Assembly (NCBI RefSeq): GCF_007483665.1
Contig: NZ_ML660184.1
Location: 288,932-352,931, forward strand
Source of the DNA: Catellatospora sichuanensis
GTDB taxonomy: Bacteria > Actinomycetota > Actinomycetes > Mycobacteriales > Micromonosporaceae
Length of the DNA stretch: 64,000 nt
Direction of reading: 5' to 3'
Numbering within the stretch: the stretch's first letter is position 1; each line of letters starts with the position of its first letter. The notes beneath the pieces are model-generated. The model did not search any database and had not been told where the DNA came from. It worked only from the letters and a program-made list of their open reading frames with translations. Shown here one piece after another: positions 18,185 through 26,219 of the stretch. Position numbers and translations under genes: made by a program.

Positions 18185-18937
18185 TCAGGACTCCCAGGTG
18201 TAGACGCTGGAGGCGATCTCCGAGCCGTCCGGAAGTGCGCTGATCGAGAAGTCGTCGAATACGCTCGGTGCGAGTTTCTGCAGCTCGCGAAGGGTGGCCA
18301 CGGCCAGCTCGCGGATCTCCACGTCGGCGTGCTCGGTCGCCCGCATGGCGATGAAGTGCCGCCACGCGCGGTAGTTGCCCGTGACCACGATCCGGGTCTC
18401 GGTGGCGTTCGGCAGCACCGCGCGGGCGGCCTGACGAGCCTGCTTGCGACGCAGCGTGGCGTTGGGCACGTCCGCGAAGGTCGCCTCCAGGCCCTCCAGG
18501 AGCTCGTTGTAAGCCCGCACCGCGGCCTCGCTGGCCTCGACGAACTTCTTGTGCAGCTCCGGGTTGGCCGCGATCACCTCGGGCTCGACCATGGCCGCGT
18601 CGCGCTCCGGAACGTAGCGCTGCGACAGCTGGGAGTACGAGAAGTGCCGGTGGCGGATCAGTTCGTGCGTGAAAGAACGTGAGACGCCCGTGAAGTAGAA
18701 CGTCGCGGTCCCGTGCTCGAGCACCGACAGGTGGCCCACCTCGAGGATGTGGCGCAGGTAGCCGGCGTTGGTCGCGGTGGCCGGGTTCGGCTTGGACCAG
18801 GACTGGTAACAGGCCCGGCCGGCGAACTCCGCCAGCGCCTGGCCGCCCTCGGCGTCGGTGTCCCACGGCACGTCGGCCGGGGCCTGGAAGTTCGTCCAGG
18901 CGATCAGCTGCACGGAGGGCTTCACCATCTCAGTCAC
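18185..18937 (-). CDS. thyX: Flavin-dependent thymidylate synthase
   Basis: FAD-dependent dTMP synthesis from dUMP using methylenetetrahydrofolate. The ThyX motif RHRxxSxxxxSxR is visible as [13 protein letters not shown], and SVLEH upstream and [12 protein letters not shown] downstream are also characteristic. Length 250 aa is standard. The GTG start at 18937 is nine bases before an in-frame ATG that would also work. Heads the thyX-dapA-rnj group. No thyA is visible in the window. Confidence 0.95.
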   Translation of the reverse strand: MTEMVKPSVQLIAWTNFQAPADVPWDTDAEGGQALAEFAGRACYQSWSKPNPATATNAGYLRHILEVGHLSVLEHGTATFYFTGVSRSFTHELIRHRHFSYSQLSQRYVPERDAAMVEPEVIAANPELHKKFVEASEAAVRAYNELLEGLEATFADVPNATLRRKQARQAARAVLPNATETRIVVTGNYRAWRHFIAMRATEHADVEIRELAVATLRELQKLAPSVFDDFSISALPDGSEIASSVYTWES

Positions 18938-19031
18938 ACGCGCCAGCTTAGCGGCCCGGTGAGGCCAGGTTGCTGGTGGGATATAGCCGCCATTGTCCGG
19001 TTGGCGACGCGAGCCTCGGGTAGCCGCGGCG

Positions 19032-19098
19032 GTAGATCACCGTTGCAGGTCGGGAAGTGAGCTCCCACCGCACTTTCAGACACGAAACGGCGATCTAC
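19032..19098. repeat. Family E palindromic element, copy E3
   Basis: Arms GTAGATCACCGTT at 19032-19044 and AACGGCGATCTAC at 19086-19098 (one G-U-type mismatch). Reverse-complemented, it shares AGATCGCCGTTT-GTG with the elements at 30.8 and 36.3 kb. It occupies the divergent gap between thyX and the ribbon-helix-helix gene. Confidence 0.6.
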
Positions 19099-19114
19099 CA
19101 GGCGCTTTGTCGCC

Positions 19115-19179
19115 ATGACGTCATCGAGCGAGACGGCGACGTCAGGATGACACTTGCATGACGTCAGATGTGACGTCAT
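19115..19179 (+). promoter_or_regulatory. Array of four GACGTCA operator-like boxes
   Basis: TGACGTCA occurs at 19116-19123, 19159-19166 and 19171-19178, and CGACGTCA at 19137-19144; the first lies in the longer dyad ATGACGTCAT. The last two overlap the candidate promoter of the downstream ribbon-helix-helix gene, so autoregulation is the simplest reading. No other part of the window that I read has such a cluster. Confidence 0.6.
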
Positions 19180-19182
19180 AGT
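19154..19182 (+). promoter_or_regulatory. Candidate promoter giving a leaderless mRNA
   Basis: TTGCAT at 19154-19159, 17 bases, then CATAGT at 19177-19182. Initiation six or seven bases on would fall at the ATG (19189), and no ribosome binding site precedes that ATG, so the mRNA may be leaderless. Consensus-based inference. Confidence 0.45.
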
Positions 19183-19188
19183 GGTGTC

Positions 19189-19668
19189 ATGGACCTGTCC
19201 CCGTACCTCGAGTCGCTGCGGCGGGATCTCGCCGCGGCGGCCGCGCCCGCCGGCGACGACGTCGCCCGCACCGCGGAACTGCTGACCCTCGCCCTCGACG
19301 CGTCGGCCCGGCTCTGCCTCATCGAGGTGCTGGCCGACGCGAGCGCCGAGATCACCACCAAGCTCGACGGCCCGACCGTCGAGGTGCGCATCCGCGGACG
19401 TGAGGCCGACCTGGTCGTCAGCACGCCCGCCGCCCCGGTCCACGAGGCCGCGGCGCCCGTCCCGCCGCTCACCGAGGGCGGCGACCAGGCGCGGCTCACC
19501 CTGCGCCTGCCCGAGCAGCTCAAGGAGGCGGCCGAACGGGCCGCCGCGGCCGAAGGCATCTCGGTCAACGCCTGGCTGGTGCGCGCCACCGCGCACGCGC
19601 TGCGCCCGGTCACCCCGCCCCCCACCTCACACCTCGGCCGCCGGATCACCGGCTACGCCCAGGCCTGA
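19189..19668 (+). CDS. Ribbon-helix-helix (HicB-like) DNA-binding protein
   Basis: 159-residue protein with two parts: an N-terminal alpha/beta region (about residues 1-90) with EITTKLDGPTVEVRIRGREA, and a C-terminal ribbon-helix-helix (residues about 103-140) ARLTLRLPEQLKEAAERAAA then EGISVNAWLVRA, the pattern of HicB/Arc-type DNA binders. It probably binds the GACGTCA boxes over its own promoter. It lies 12 bases before a DUF4097 gene, a pairing I have seen in other actinomycetes. Although HicB antitoxins share this fold, no HicA toxin is adjacent, so toxin-antitoxin function is not claimed. Confidence 0.75.
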   Translation: MDLSPYLESLRRDLAAAAAPAGDDVARTAELLTLALDASARLCLIEVLADASAEITTKLDGPTVEVRIRGREADLVVSTPAAPVHEAAAPVPPLTEGGDQARLTLRLPEQLKEAAERAAAAEGISVNAWLVRATAHALRPVTPPPTSHLGRRITGYAQA

Positions 19669-19680
19669 CAGGAGCCGGAC

Positions 19681-20493
19681 ATGAACCAGACCTTCCCCTG
19701 CGACGGCGCCATCCGCGCCGACCTGCGTGTGCCCGCCGGCCGCCTCGAGGTGGTCGCCACCGCGCGCGACACCGTCACCGTCAGCATCGTGGCCATGGAC
19801 TCCTCCGAGGCCAGCGCCGAAGCGGTGCGTGAGACCAAAATCGACTTCAAGGAGGGCCGGCACCTGCTGGTCCAGGCCCCCGAGCACGGCGGCTGGCGGC
19901 TGTTCCGCCGCGCCAGACTGCTCGTTCGCGTCGAGCTGCCCACCGGCAGCGCGCTGTCGGCGAAGGTCGCCTCCGCCGATACGGTGTGCGAGGGCTCCTA
20001 CCACGACGCGGTGATCCACACCGCCAGCGGCGAGGTGACCGTGGGTCCGGTGACCGGCGACGTCACCGTCCACACCGCCAGCGGCAATGTGCGCCTCGGC
20101 CCGGTCGGCGGGCACCTGCGCGTCACCAGCGCCTCCGGCCACGTGCGGACCGGGCACGTCGGCGGCACCGTCACCGCCAACACCGCCAGCGGCGACATCG
20201 AACTGGGCGGCACCGACGGCGACGCGCGGGTCCTCACGGCCTCCGGCGACATCGCCATCGGCGTGGCCCGCAGCGGCGAGGCCAAGCTGAACACGGCCAG
20301 CGGCGACATCAAGGTCGGCGTCGCCGCGGGCACGGGCGTCTGGCTCGACCTGAGCACCGCGGCCGGGCGTACCACCAGCGACCTGCACATGACCGGCCCC
20401 ACCCCACCCGCCGAAGCCGCCCCCACCACCCTCACCCTCAAGGTCCGCACCGCCTCCGGTGACATCGCCCTCCGCCGCGTCCCGCCCGCCTGA
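19681..20493 (+). CDS. DUF4097 family beta-strand-repeat protein
   Basis: 270-residue protein built from repeated short beta strands; the unit TASGDIxxG / TASGNVRLG recurs about every 20 residues from residue 110 to the end, predicting a right-handed beta-helix-like adhesin fold (DUF4097/DUF4098). No signal peptide, anchor or membrane helix is visible, so it may be cytoplasmic. Function of the family is unknown. Translated with the upstream ribbon-helix-helix gene (12-base gap, AGGAGCC before the ATG). The pair is probably one operon under the GACGTCA promoter. Confidence 0.8.
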   Translation: MNQTFPCDGAIRADLRVPAGRLEVVATARDTVTVSIVAMDSSEASAEAVRETKIDFKEGRHLLVQAPEHGGWRLFRRARLLVRVELPTGSALSAKVASADTVCEGSYHDAVIHTASGEVTVGPVTGDVTVHTASGNVRLGPVGGHLRVTSASGHVRTGHVGGTVTANTASGDIELGGTDGDARVLTASGDIAIGVARSGEAKLNTASGDIKVGVAAGTGVWLDLSTAAGRTTSDLHMTGPTPPAEAAPTTLTLKVRTASGDIALRRVPPA

Positions 20494-20502
20494 CCCACTC
20501 CG

Positions 20503-20569
20503 CGATCTTGCGCGGGTGACCCCACGACACGCCCTGATCGGGTGTCGAAGGGCCATTCGCGCAAGATCG
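20503..20569. repeat. Family D palindromic element, copy D1
   Basis: A 12-bp perfect inverted repeat, CGATCTTGCGCG at 20503-20514 and CGCGCAAGATCG at 20558-20569, with loop word ACGACACGCCC shared with copies at 25.2 and 61.3 kb. It lies 3' of the DUF4097 gene, converging on the DUF2752 gene; the rest of the gap to 20708 shows nothing recognisable. Confidence 0.8.
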
Positions 20570-20708
20570 TCCCTGCGGTGGGGCGAGGGCGGGTGCGCAC
20601 GCGGGCATCGCCGCCGCGCTCACCCGGGTCGGTCCTGCTCGCCGCGGGTGCGCGGGGTCATGACGGGGCGCTGAGTGCGGCCGTCGCATGGCGGGCGGCC
20701 GGGAGCGG

Positions 20709-21227
20709 TCAGACGAAGAAGTACGTGAACGGGGCCCAGGGCAGGTTGCGCAGCACCATGAACACGGCCCACGCGCCCAGGAAGTACGCGATGTGCTTCG
20801 GCCCGATCTTGAGCTGGGGCAGCTTCCACTTGAAGGTGGTGTTACCCGCCCAGGCCACGTACATGTAGATCAGGAACGGCACGGCGAAGACGAACATCAG
20901 GTGGTGCCGTGCCGCGGCGGGCAGGTCGCCCTGCATCAGGTACCAGGCGGCGCGGGTGCCGCCGCAGCCCGGGCAGTCGAAGCCGGTGAGCATCTTGACC
21001 AGGCAGGTCGGCATGGCGTCCGCGCCGACGTTGGCCGGGTCGGCCAGCTGGGTATAGCCGAGCGCGCCGCCGATGCAGGCCAGCGCCGCCAGCGGACCCG
21101 CCCAGACCGGCGTGTGCGCGCGCAGCCAGTCGGTGAACCGGGTGATCCGGTCGGCGGGCGGGGGCGTGAAAGGGTCGCCCGCGAACTGCGGGCCGTGCGG
21201 GGTCACAGCGGCGGGGGCCTCGGTCAC
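20709..21227 (-). CDS. DUF2752 membrane protein
   Basis: 172-residue protein with three hydrophobic segments and the DUF2752 signature CPGCGGTRAAWYLMQGD (Cys-x2-Cys-Gly-Gly-Thr-Arg). The function of the family is unknown; the two cysteines sit at the start of a membrane helix. The GTG start at 21227 overlaps the stop of the DNA glycosylase-like gene (GTGA), so the two are co-translated. The N-terminal 35 residues are a hydrophilic Pro-rich tail. Confidence 0.85.
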   Translation of the reverse strand: MTEAPAAVTPHGPQFAGDPFTPPPADRITRFTDWLRAHTPVWAGPLAALACIGGALGYTQLADPANVGADAMPTCLVKMLTGFDCPGCGGTRAAWYLMQGDLPAAARHHLMFVFAVPFLIYMYVAWAGNTTFKWKLPQLKIGPKHIAYFLGAWAVFMVLRNLPWAPFTYFFV

Positions 21228-22447
21228 AACACTGAACTTACACTGCCCCGCATACCCGCGTCGGCGAGCGCGGCAGCGAGATCACCACGCTCGGGCGCGG
21301 CCACCTCGCCGAGCCCCAGCCAGGCCGCGAGGCGGCGCAACTCGACCGCGAGGGCCTCGGCGGTGGCGTGCTCGTCCACCCCCGGCTCGGCCCAGGCGGC
21401 GGGCACCCGCAGCACCCCGGCCCGGCGGTCGGCCTTCAGGTCGACGCGGGCCGCGAACCGGTCGCCGTGCAGGAACGGCAGCACGTAGTACCCGTGCACG
21501 CGCTGCTCCTGCGGCACGTAGATCTCGATCCGGTAGCGCAGGTCGAACAGCCGCTCGGTGCGCGAGCGCTCCCAGATCAGTGGATCGAACGGGCTGACCA
21601 GCGTGGACACCGCGACCTTGCGCGGCAGCGCGGCGTCGCGGTGCCGCCAGGTCGGCCGCGTCCAGCCCTTGACCTGGGTGGGGATCAGCACCCCGGCCTC
21701 GACCAGCTCGGCGACGGCGGTGCGGGCACCGGCGAGCGGCAGCCGGAAGTAGTCTCGCAGCTCCGGCTCGGCGGCCACACCCAGCCCGCGCGCCGCGATC
21801 TCGACCAGCGCCCGGTACGCCGCCGCGGGCTCCGGCGTCGGAGTGTTCATCACGCCGGCCGGCAGCACCCGCTCGGTGAGGTCGTACAGCCGGGCGAACT
21901 GGCTGGTCCGGCCCGCCGAGGTGATCTCCCCGGAGTAGAACAGCCACTCCAGGGCCTTCTTCGCGTCCGACCAGTTCCAGCCCCAGTTGTCCTTCGGCTT
22001 GGGCACGTCCTGCTCGATCACGGCCGCGGTCACCGGGCCCCGGTCGCGCACCTCCTGCAGCACCCACGCCACCAGGTCCGGCCGCTCCGCAGCGATGTTG
22101 CGCGGCCCGCCCCAGACCCCCTGCGCGGTCGCCATCCGCCACCGCATCAGCGGCTGCAGCTCCACCGGCAGCAGCGACGCCTCGTGCCCCCAGTACTCGA
22201 ACAGCCAGCGCGGCCGCCGCGCGCTCGCCCCGTCCAGCACCGCGGGGTCGTACGCCCCGATCCGGCTGTACGCGGGCAGATAATGCGCCCGCTGCAACAC
22301 GTTCACCGAGTCGATCTGCAGCAGCCCCGTCCGCCCGACCACCTTGCGCAGCTGCCGCGCCCCCACCGGACCCTTCGGCGCGCGATCCGCGAACCCCTGC
22401 GCCGCCAGCGCCATCCTGCGCGCCTGCGCGACCGTCACCGTCTCCAC
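21224..22447 (-). CDS. AlkX/YcaQ-like DNA glycosylase (HTH_42 family)
   Basis: 407-residue winged-helix protein of the HTH_42/AlkZ-like family, bacterial glycosylases that unhook DNA interstrand crosslinks or other bulky alkyl adducts. The residues LLQIDSVNVLQRAHYLPAYS contain QID, the QxD motif of the YcaQ/AlkX branch (the AlkZ branch has QxQ). WLFEYWGHEASLLP is another family block, as are WNWSDAKKALEWLFYSGEI and YYVLPFLHGDRFAARVDLKA. The protein may protect against an exogenous or self-made crosslinker, but no biosynthetic cluster is in view. It is transcribed with the DUF2752 gene. Confidence 0.82.
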   Translation of the reverse strand: METVTVAQARRMALAAQGFADRAPKGPVGARQLRKVVGRTGLLQIDSVNVLQRAHYLPAYSRIGAYDPAVLDGASARRPRWLFEYWGHEASLLPVELQPLMRWRMATAQGVWGGPRNIAAERPDLVAWVLQEVRDRGPVTAAVIEQDVPKPKDNWGWNWSDAKKALEWLFYSGEITSAGRTSQFARLYDLTERVLPAGVMNTPTPEPAAAYRALVEIAARGLGVAAEPELRDYFRLPLAGARTAVAELVEAGVLIPTQVKGWTRPTWRHRDAALPRKVAVSTLVSPFDPLIWERSRTERLFDLRYRIEIYVPQEQRVHGYYVLPFLHGDRFAARVDLKADRRAGVLRVPAAWAEPGVDEHATAEALAVELRRLAAWLGLGEVAAPERGDLAAALADAGMRGSVSSVL

Positions 22448-22533
22448 GCCGCCCGACGCTACCCCGCACCCCCGACACCCTGCCCGAAGGAGCGCACCTC
22501 CACACCCGCCGAAAGAAGCACACCCGCACCCGC

Positions 22534-22585
22534 CGAAGGAAGGGCACCTTCACATCGCTACACGTAGAGGAAGGGCACCTTCTTA
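22534..22585. repeat. Family B element, copy B2 (direct-repeat variant)
   Basis: AGGAAGGGCACCTTC occurs twice in the same orientation, at about 22537-22551 and 22568-22582, separated by the family B loop word ACATCGCTACACGTAG. Other copies have the second arm inverted, so here one arm seems to have flipped or been replaced. It sits between the divergent glycosylase and GNAT genes. Confidence 0.7.
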
Positions 22586-22659
22586 ACGCCCCGCCCGCGT
22601 GAGCAGTGCGTTCGTAACCTCTTTGCTCGCTTGGGCGGGTCTTCGTAGGCTTTGCGGGC

Positions 22660-23190
22660 ATGGGGATCACCGTTCGGGCAGAGACGCCCGCCGACTGCGC
22701 GGCCGTCGCCGCCGTGCACATCCGCGCCTGGCAGGTGGCGTACGCCGGAATCGTGCCCGACCAGGTGCTCACCGCACTCGACGTCGCTGCCCGGACCACC
22801 TGGCGGCTCGACCGCCTGGCCGACCCGGACAACCCGTTCCACAACCTCGTCGCGCTCGACGGCGACACGGTCACCGGCTTCGTCTGCCACGGCCCCTATC
22901 GCGCCCAGGAGCTGGACGGCAGCCCGCTGCAGCCGGAGGTCGGCGAGATCCTCGCCATCTACGTGCACCCCGACCGCTGGGGCACCGGCACGGGCGACGC
23001 TCTGCTGCTGGCCGCGCTCGACGCCCTGGCGCAGCCCGAGGTGCGCCTGTGGGCGCTCGCGGACAACCACCGGGCGCTGCGCTTCTACGCCCGGTACGGG
23101 CTACACCCGGACGGTCTTCGGGCGACCTACCGGCCGACCGGCAGCGACGCCGACATCCCCGAGCTGCGCTGCTCCCTCCGGCGAGGCTGA
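22660..23190 (+). CDS. GNAT family N-acetyltransferase
   Basis: 176-residue acetyl-CoA-dependent acetyltransferase. N-terminal VRAETPADCAAVAAVHIRAW is the usual first strand and helix; motif A is EILAIYVHPDRWGTGTGDAL, including the acetyl-CoA-binding Arg/Gln-x-x-Gly position as W-GTGTG, and NHRALRFYARYGL is motif B. Substrate unknown. Its last 90 bases overlap the end of the GT87 gene on the other strand. The ATG at 22660 begins 75 bases after repeat B2. Confidence 0.85.
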   Translation: MGITVRAETPADCAAVAAVHIRAWQVAYAGIVPDQVLTALDVAARTTWRLDRLADPDNPFHNLVALDGDTVTGFVCHGPYRAQELDGSPLQPEVGEILAIYVHPDRWGTGTGDALLLAALDALAQPEVRLWALADNHRALRFYARYGLHPDGLRATYRPTGSDADIPELRCSLRRG

Positions 23191-24342
23191 CCCGGCGGGT
23201 CGGTCCGCCAGCGGCGTGCAGCACAGCAGTGCCAGGCACACCCAGACGTACAGGTTCGAGCCGAGCAGCGTGCCGACCCCGCCTACCTCGCCCTCCCACA
23301 GCCAGACCACCCGGCTGGACAGGATCACGTACGACACCCCGGCCAGGCCCAGCAGCGCCCAGCGCCGCCTGCTGCCCGGCGCGGACGCGAGGCCGCGCTC
23401 GACCAGCAGCACCAGCGCCGGGATGAGCCACACCAGGTGGTGTACCCAGGTGACGGGGCTGATCAGCACGCCGATGATGCCGGTGAAGGCCAGCCCGGCG
23501 ACCTCGTCGCCGCGGGCGATCGCCGCCCGGGACCGCACGAACCACACCGCCAGCACGGCCACCACCAGCACCGCCCACAGCGCCTTGCTCGGGTGCCCCG
23601 TGGACAGCCGCGCGACCACACCCTGCAGGGACTGGTTCGAGATGAACGACAGCACGCCGACCCGGTCGGTGTCCCACAGCGCGCTGGTCCAGAACTCGCG
23701 TGTGGCGTCCGGCGCGACCGCCCCCGCCGCCAGCGTCGCCGCCGCGGCCGTGCCGCTGGCCACCGCCGCCGCGCGCCAGCGCTTGGTGATCAGCAGGTAC
23801 ACGATGAAGATGCCCGGGGTCAGCTTGATCGCCGTCGCCAGGCCGATGCCCACGCCGCCCCATTTACTGCCCTTGCGCGTGAACAGCAGCAAGTCCGCCG
23901 CGACCAGCCCGAGCAGCAGCATGTTCACCTGCCCGAACAGGAAGGTCTCGCGCATCGGCTCGTACACGGCGACCAGGCACAGCGCCACCGCCACCGTGAA
24001 CCAAGGCGTCCAGCGCTGCGCCGCGATCACCGGGCCGAGCAGCAGCCGCAGCAGCCACCACGTGACCAGCGCCGTCGCGACCGAGCTCACCACGATCGCC
24101 GCGGGCCAGGACAGCACCGCCATGGGCAGCATCGTCAGCGCGGCGAACGGCGGGTACGTGAAGCCGTACGTGCTGTTGGGCCGGACGAAGTCGTAGATCT
24201 CGCCACCCGCGGTCCAGAACCGGACAGCGCCGTAATAGACGTTGAGGTCGAAGAAGCCGTGCCGCTGCGCGAAAAGCGCGACGAACACCAGCGCCGCGAC
24301 GGCCAGTGCCGACACGGTCGCGATCTGCCGTCCGCGGCTCAA
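23101..24342 (-). CDS. GT87-type polyprenyl-phosphate mannosyltransferase (membrane)
   Basis: 413-residue multi-pass protein (about ten helices) of glycosyltransferase family 87, which uses polyprenyl-phospho-mannose for mannan or lipoarabinomannan assembly at the outer face of the membrane. The early loop FFDLNVYYGAVRFWTAGGEI carries the acidic Asp typical of GT-C catalysis, and YGFTYPPFAAL is a GT87 signature. TTG at 24342 is the preferred start as AGGAGG lies six bases upstream; a longer frame to 24444 would overlap the divergent GNAT. The last 30 codons run into the convergent GNAT gene. Confidence 0.82.
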   Translation of the reverse strand: MSRGRQIATVSALAVAALVFVALFAQRHGFFDLNVYYGAVRFWTAGGEIYDFVRPNSTYGFTYPPFAALTMLPMAVLSWPAAIVVSSVATALVTWWLLRLLLGPVIAAQRWTPWFTVAVALCLVAVYEPMRETFLFGQVNMLLLGLVAADLLLFTRKGSKWGGVGIGLATAIKLTPGIFIVYLLITKRWRAAAVASGTAAAATLAAGAVAPDATREFWTSALWDTDRVGVLSFISNQSLQGVVARLSTGHPSKALWAVLVVAVLAVWFVRSRAAIARGDEVAGLAFTGIIGVLISPVTWVHHLVWLIPALVLLVERGLASAPGSRRRWALLGLAGVSYVILSSRVVWLWEGEVGGVGTLLGSNLYVWVCLALLCCTPLADRPAGSASPEGAAQLGDVGVAAGRPVGRPKTVRV

Positions 24343-24389
24343 GCTCGACCTCCTGATCAGTGCCCGGATGGGCTCGGTACGCTTCGGGC

Positions 24390-24962
24390 GTGGCAGTCGG
24401 GTTCGTCCGACCGGCGCGTCCCGACGACGCCGGCGAGATCGCACGTATCCAGTTGGCGACCTGGCGGGTCGCCTATCGCCGGGTGCTGCCCAAACACGTC
24501 CTCGACGAGATCGACGAGGCGTTCCTGGCGCAACGCTGGTCGGACGCGGTCACCGCGCCCCCCACCGCCCGCCATCGGGTCCTCGTCGCCGTCGAGCAGA
24601 ACGCGGTGGAGCAGGCCGTCCAAGAATACGTGGTGGGTTTCGCCGCATCCGGTCCCTTCGACGACGGGGCGCTGGCAGCGGACGAGGATCACACGCCGGA
24701 GCGTGAGAACGTGGCGGCCGTCACGGACATGCTGGTCGAACCCCGTTGGGGCCGACGCGGCCACGGCAGCCGGCTGCTGGCCGCCAGCGTCGACCTGTGG
24801 CGCGGCGACGGCTTCGACAGCGCCGTGTGCTGGGCTTTCGACGCCGACGCCGCGACCCGCAAGTTCCTCACCTCGGCCGGCTGGGCCCCCGACGGCGCCA
24901 CCCGCGCCCTCGACGTAGACGACCTACTCGTCCCCCAACTCCGCCTCCACACCACCCTCTGA
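24390..24962 (+). CDS. GNAT family N-acetyltransferase
   Basis: 190-residue acetyltransferase beginning at GTG 24390 with VRPARPDDAGEIARIQLATW. The protein has TDMLVEPRWGRRGHGSRLLA as motif A and ATRKFLTSAGWAPDG as motif B; an insert of about 25 residues precedes motif A. The similar opening (IARIQLATWRVAYRRVLP compared with AAVHIRAWQVAYAGIVP in the gene at 22.7 kb) suggests these two GNATs are paralogues flanking the GT87 gene. Substrate unknown. A frame open to ATG 24360 exists but overlaps the GT87 leader. Confidence 0.8.
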   Translation: MAVGFVRPARPDDAGEIARIQLATWRVAYRRVLPKHVLDEIDEAFLAQRWSDAVTAPPTARHRVLVAVEQNAVEQAVQEYVVGFAASGPFDDGALAADEDHTPERENVAAVTDMLVEPRWGRRGHGSRLLAASVDLWRGDGFDSAVCWAFDADAATRKFLTSAGWAPDGATRALDVDDLLVPQLRLHTTL

Positions 24963-25000
24963 CCCCACCCGCCACCTGCCCGCCCCACAGCACCGCGCGG

Positions 25001-25077
25001 CACGGGCCGGGCACGGGCCGGGCACGGGCCGGGCACGGGCCGGGCACGGGCCGGGCACGGGCCGGGCACGGGCCGGT
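25001..25077. repeat. Tandem array, seven copies of an 11-bp unit
   Basis: CACGGGCCGGG repeats without error from 25001, 25012, 25023, 25034, 25045, 25056 and 25067. The unit is not a multiple of three, so reading through it gives an 11-codon superrepeat (Pro/Gly/Ala/Arg), but no coding evidence exists. Likely to vary in copy number between strains. Confidence 0.92.
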
Positions 25078-25136
25078 TGATCATGAACTTATGGCACGGC
25101 TCGACGGCGTGTCCTGCCCACAACTTCATGATCAAC
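25076..25136. repeat. Family A palindromic element, copy A4
   Basis: GTTGATCATGAACTT at 25076-25090 and AACTTCATGATCAAC at 25122-25136 (one mismatch) flank the core TGGCACGGCTCGACGGCGTG, identical to A1. It starts at the last base of the 11-bp tandem array. Confidence 0.88.
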
Positions 25137-25171
25137 GCACGACCGACAACCGGCACGGCGCAGCACGGCTC

Positions 25172-25260
25172 AAGATCGTGACGATCTTGCGGGAACTGTT
25201 GGGGATTCGCCCGGAATGGGCGCGTCGTACCCACAGTTCGCGCAAGATCGTCGCGATCTT
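25172..25260. repeat. Family D palindromic element, copy D2
   Basis: Arms 25172-25199 and 25233-25260 pair over 28 bases with two mismatches; each arm itself contains GATCGTGACGATC or GATCGTCGCGATC, a nested dyad. The loop reversed resembles that of the copy at 61.3 kb. Lies 3' of dapB. Confidence 0.85.
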
Positions 25261-25298
25261 GGCGGGCGTAGGGGGCGCGGGGGGGGGCGCGGGGCGGG

Positions 25299-26063
<765 letters not shown>

Positions 26064-26141
26064 CTAGCGGATGCGACGGCCCCCGGCGCGCCGACCACGC
26101 GCATTCGGGAACACGCCGCCCGACCTGCGCCACCCACCACT

Positions 26142-26200
26142 TTGATCATGAAGTTGTGCCCGCGACACACCGCCGAACCGTGCCATAAGTTCATGATCAA
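26142..26200. repeat. Family A palindromic element, copy A5 (inverted)
   Basis: TTGATCATGAAGTT at 26142-26155 and AAGTTCATGATCAA at 26187-26200 (one mismatch), with the inverted core GACACACCGCCGAACCGTGC. It lies between the M16 protease stop and the dapB start, two co-directional genes. Confidence 0.85.
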
Positions 26201-26219
26201 CCCGGGAGGGCGAGGGCGG

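Larger units (their letters stand above)
24963..25298. other. 336-bp intergenic region with stacked repeats
   Basis: No convincing gene. From left to right it holds an 11-bp tandem array, family A copy A4 directly abutting it, and family D copy D2. A G-rich stretch follows to the dapB stop. It separates the plus-strand GNAT from dapB, which converges on it. Confidence 0.7.

Noticed and set aside
19189-20493. HicA/HicB-type toxin-antitoxin system
   Set aside because: Only the HicB-like fold is present; the partner gene is a DUF4097 beta-repeat protein and not a HicA or other toxin.
24689-25234. Minus-strand frame with Pro/Gly/Ala repeat
   Set aside because: It reads straight through the 11-bp tandem array and the A4 element; opposite strand of a real GNAT gene.
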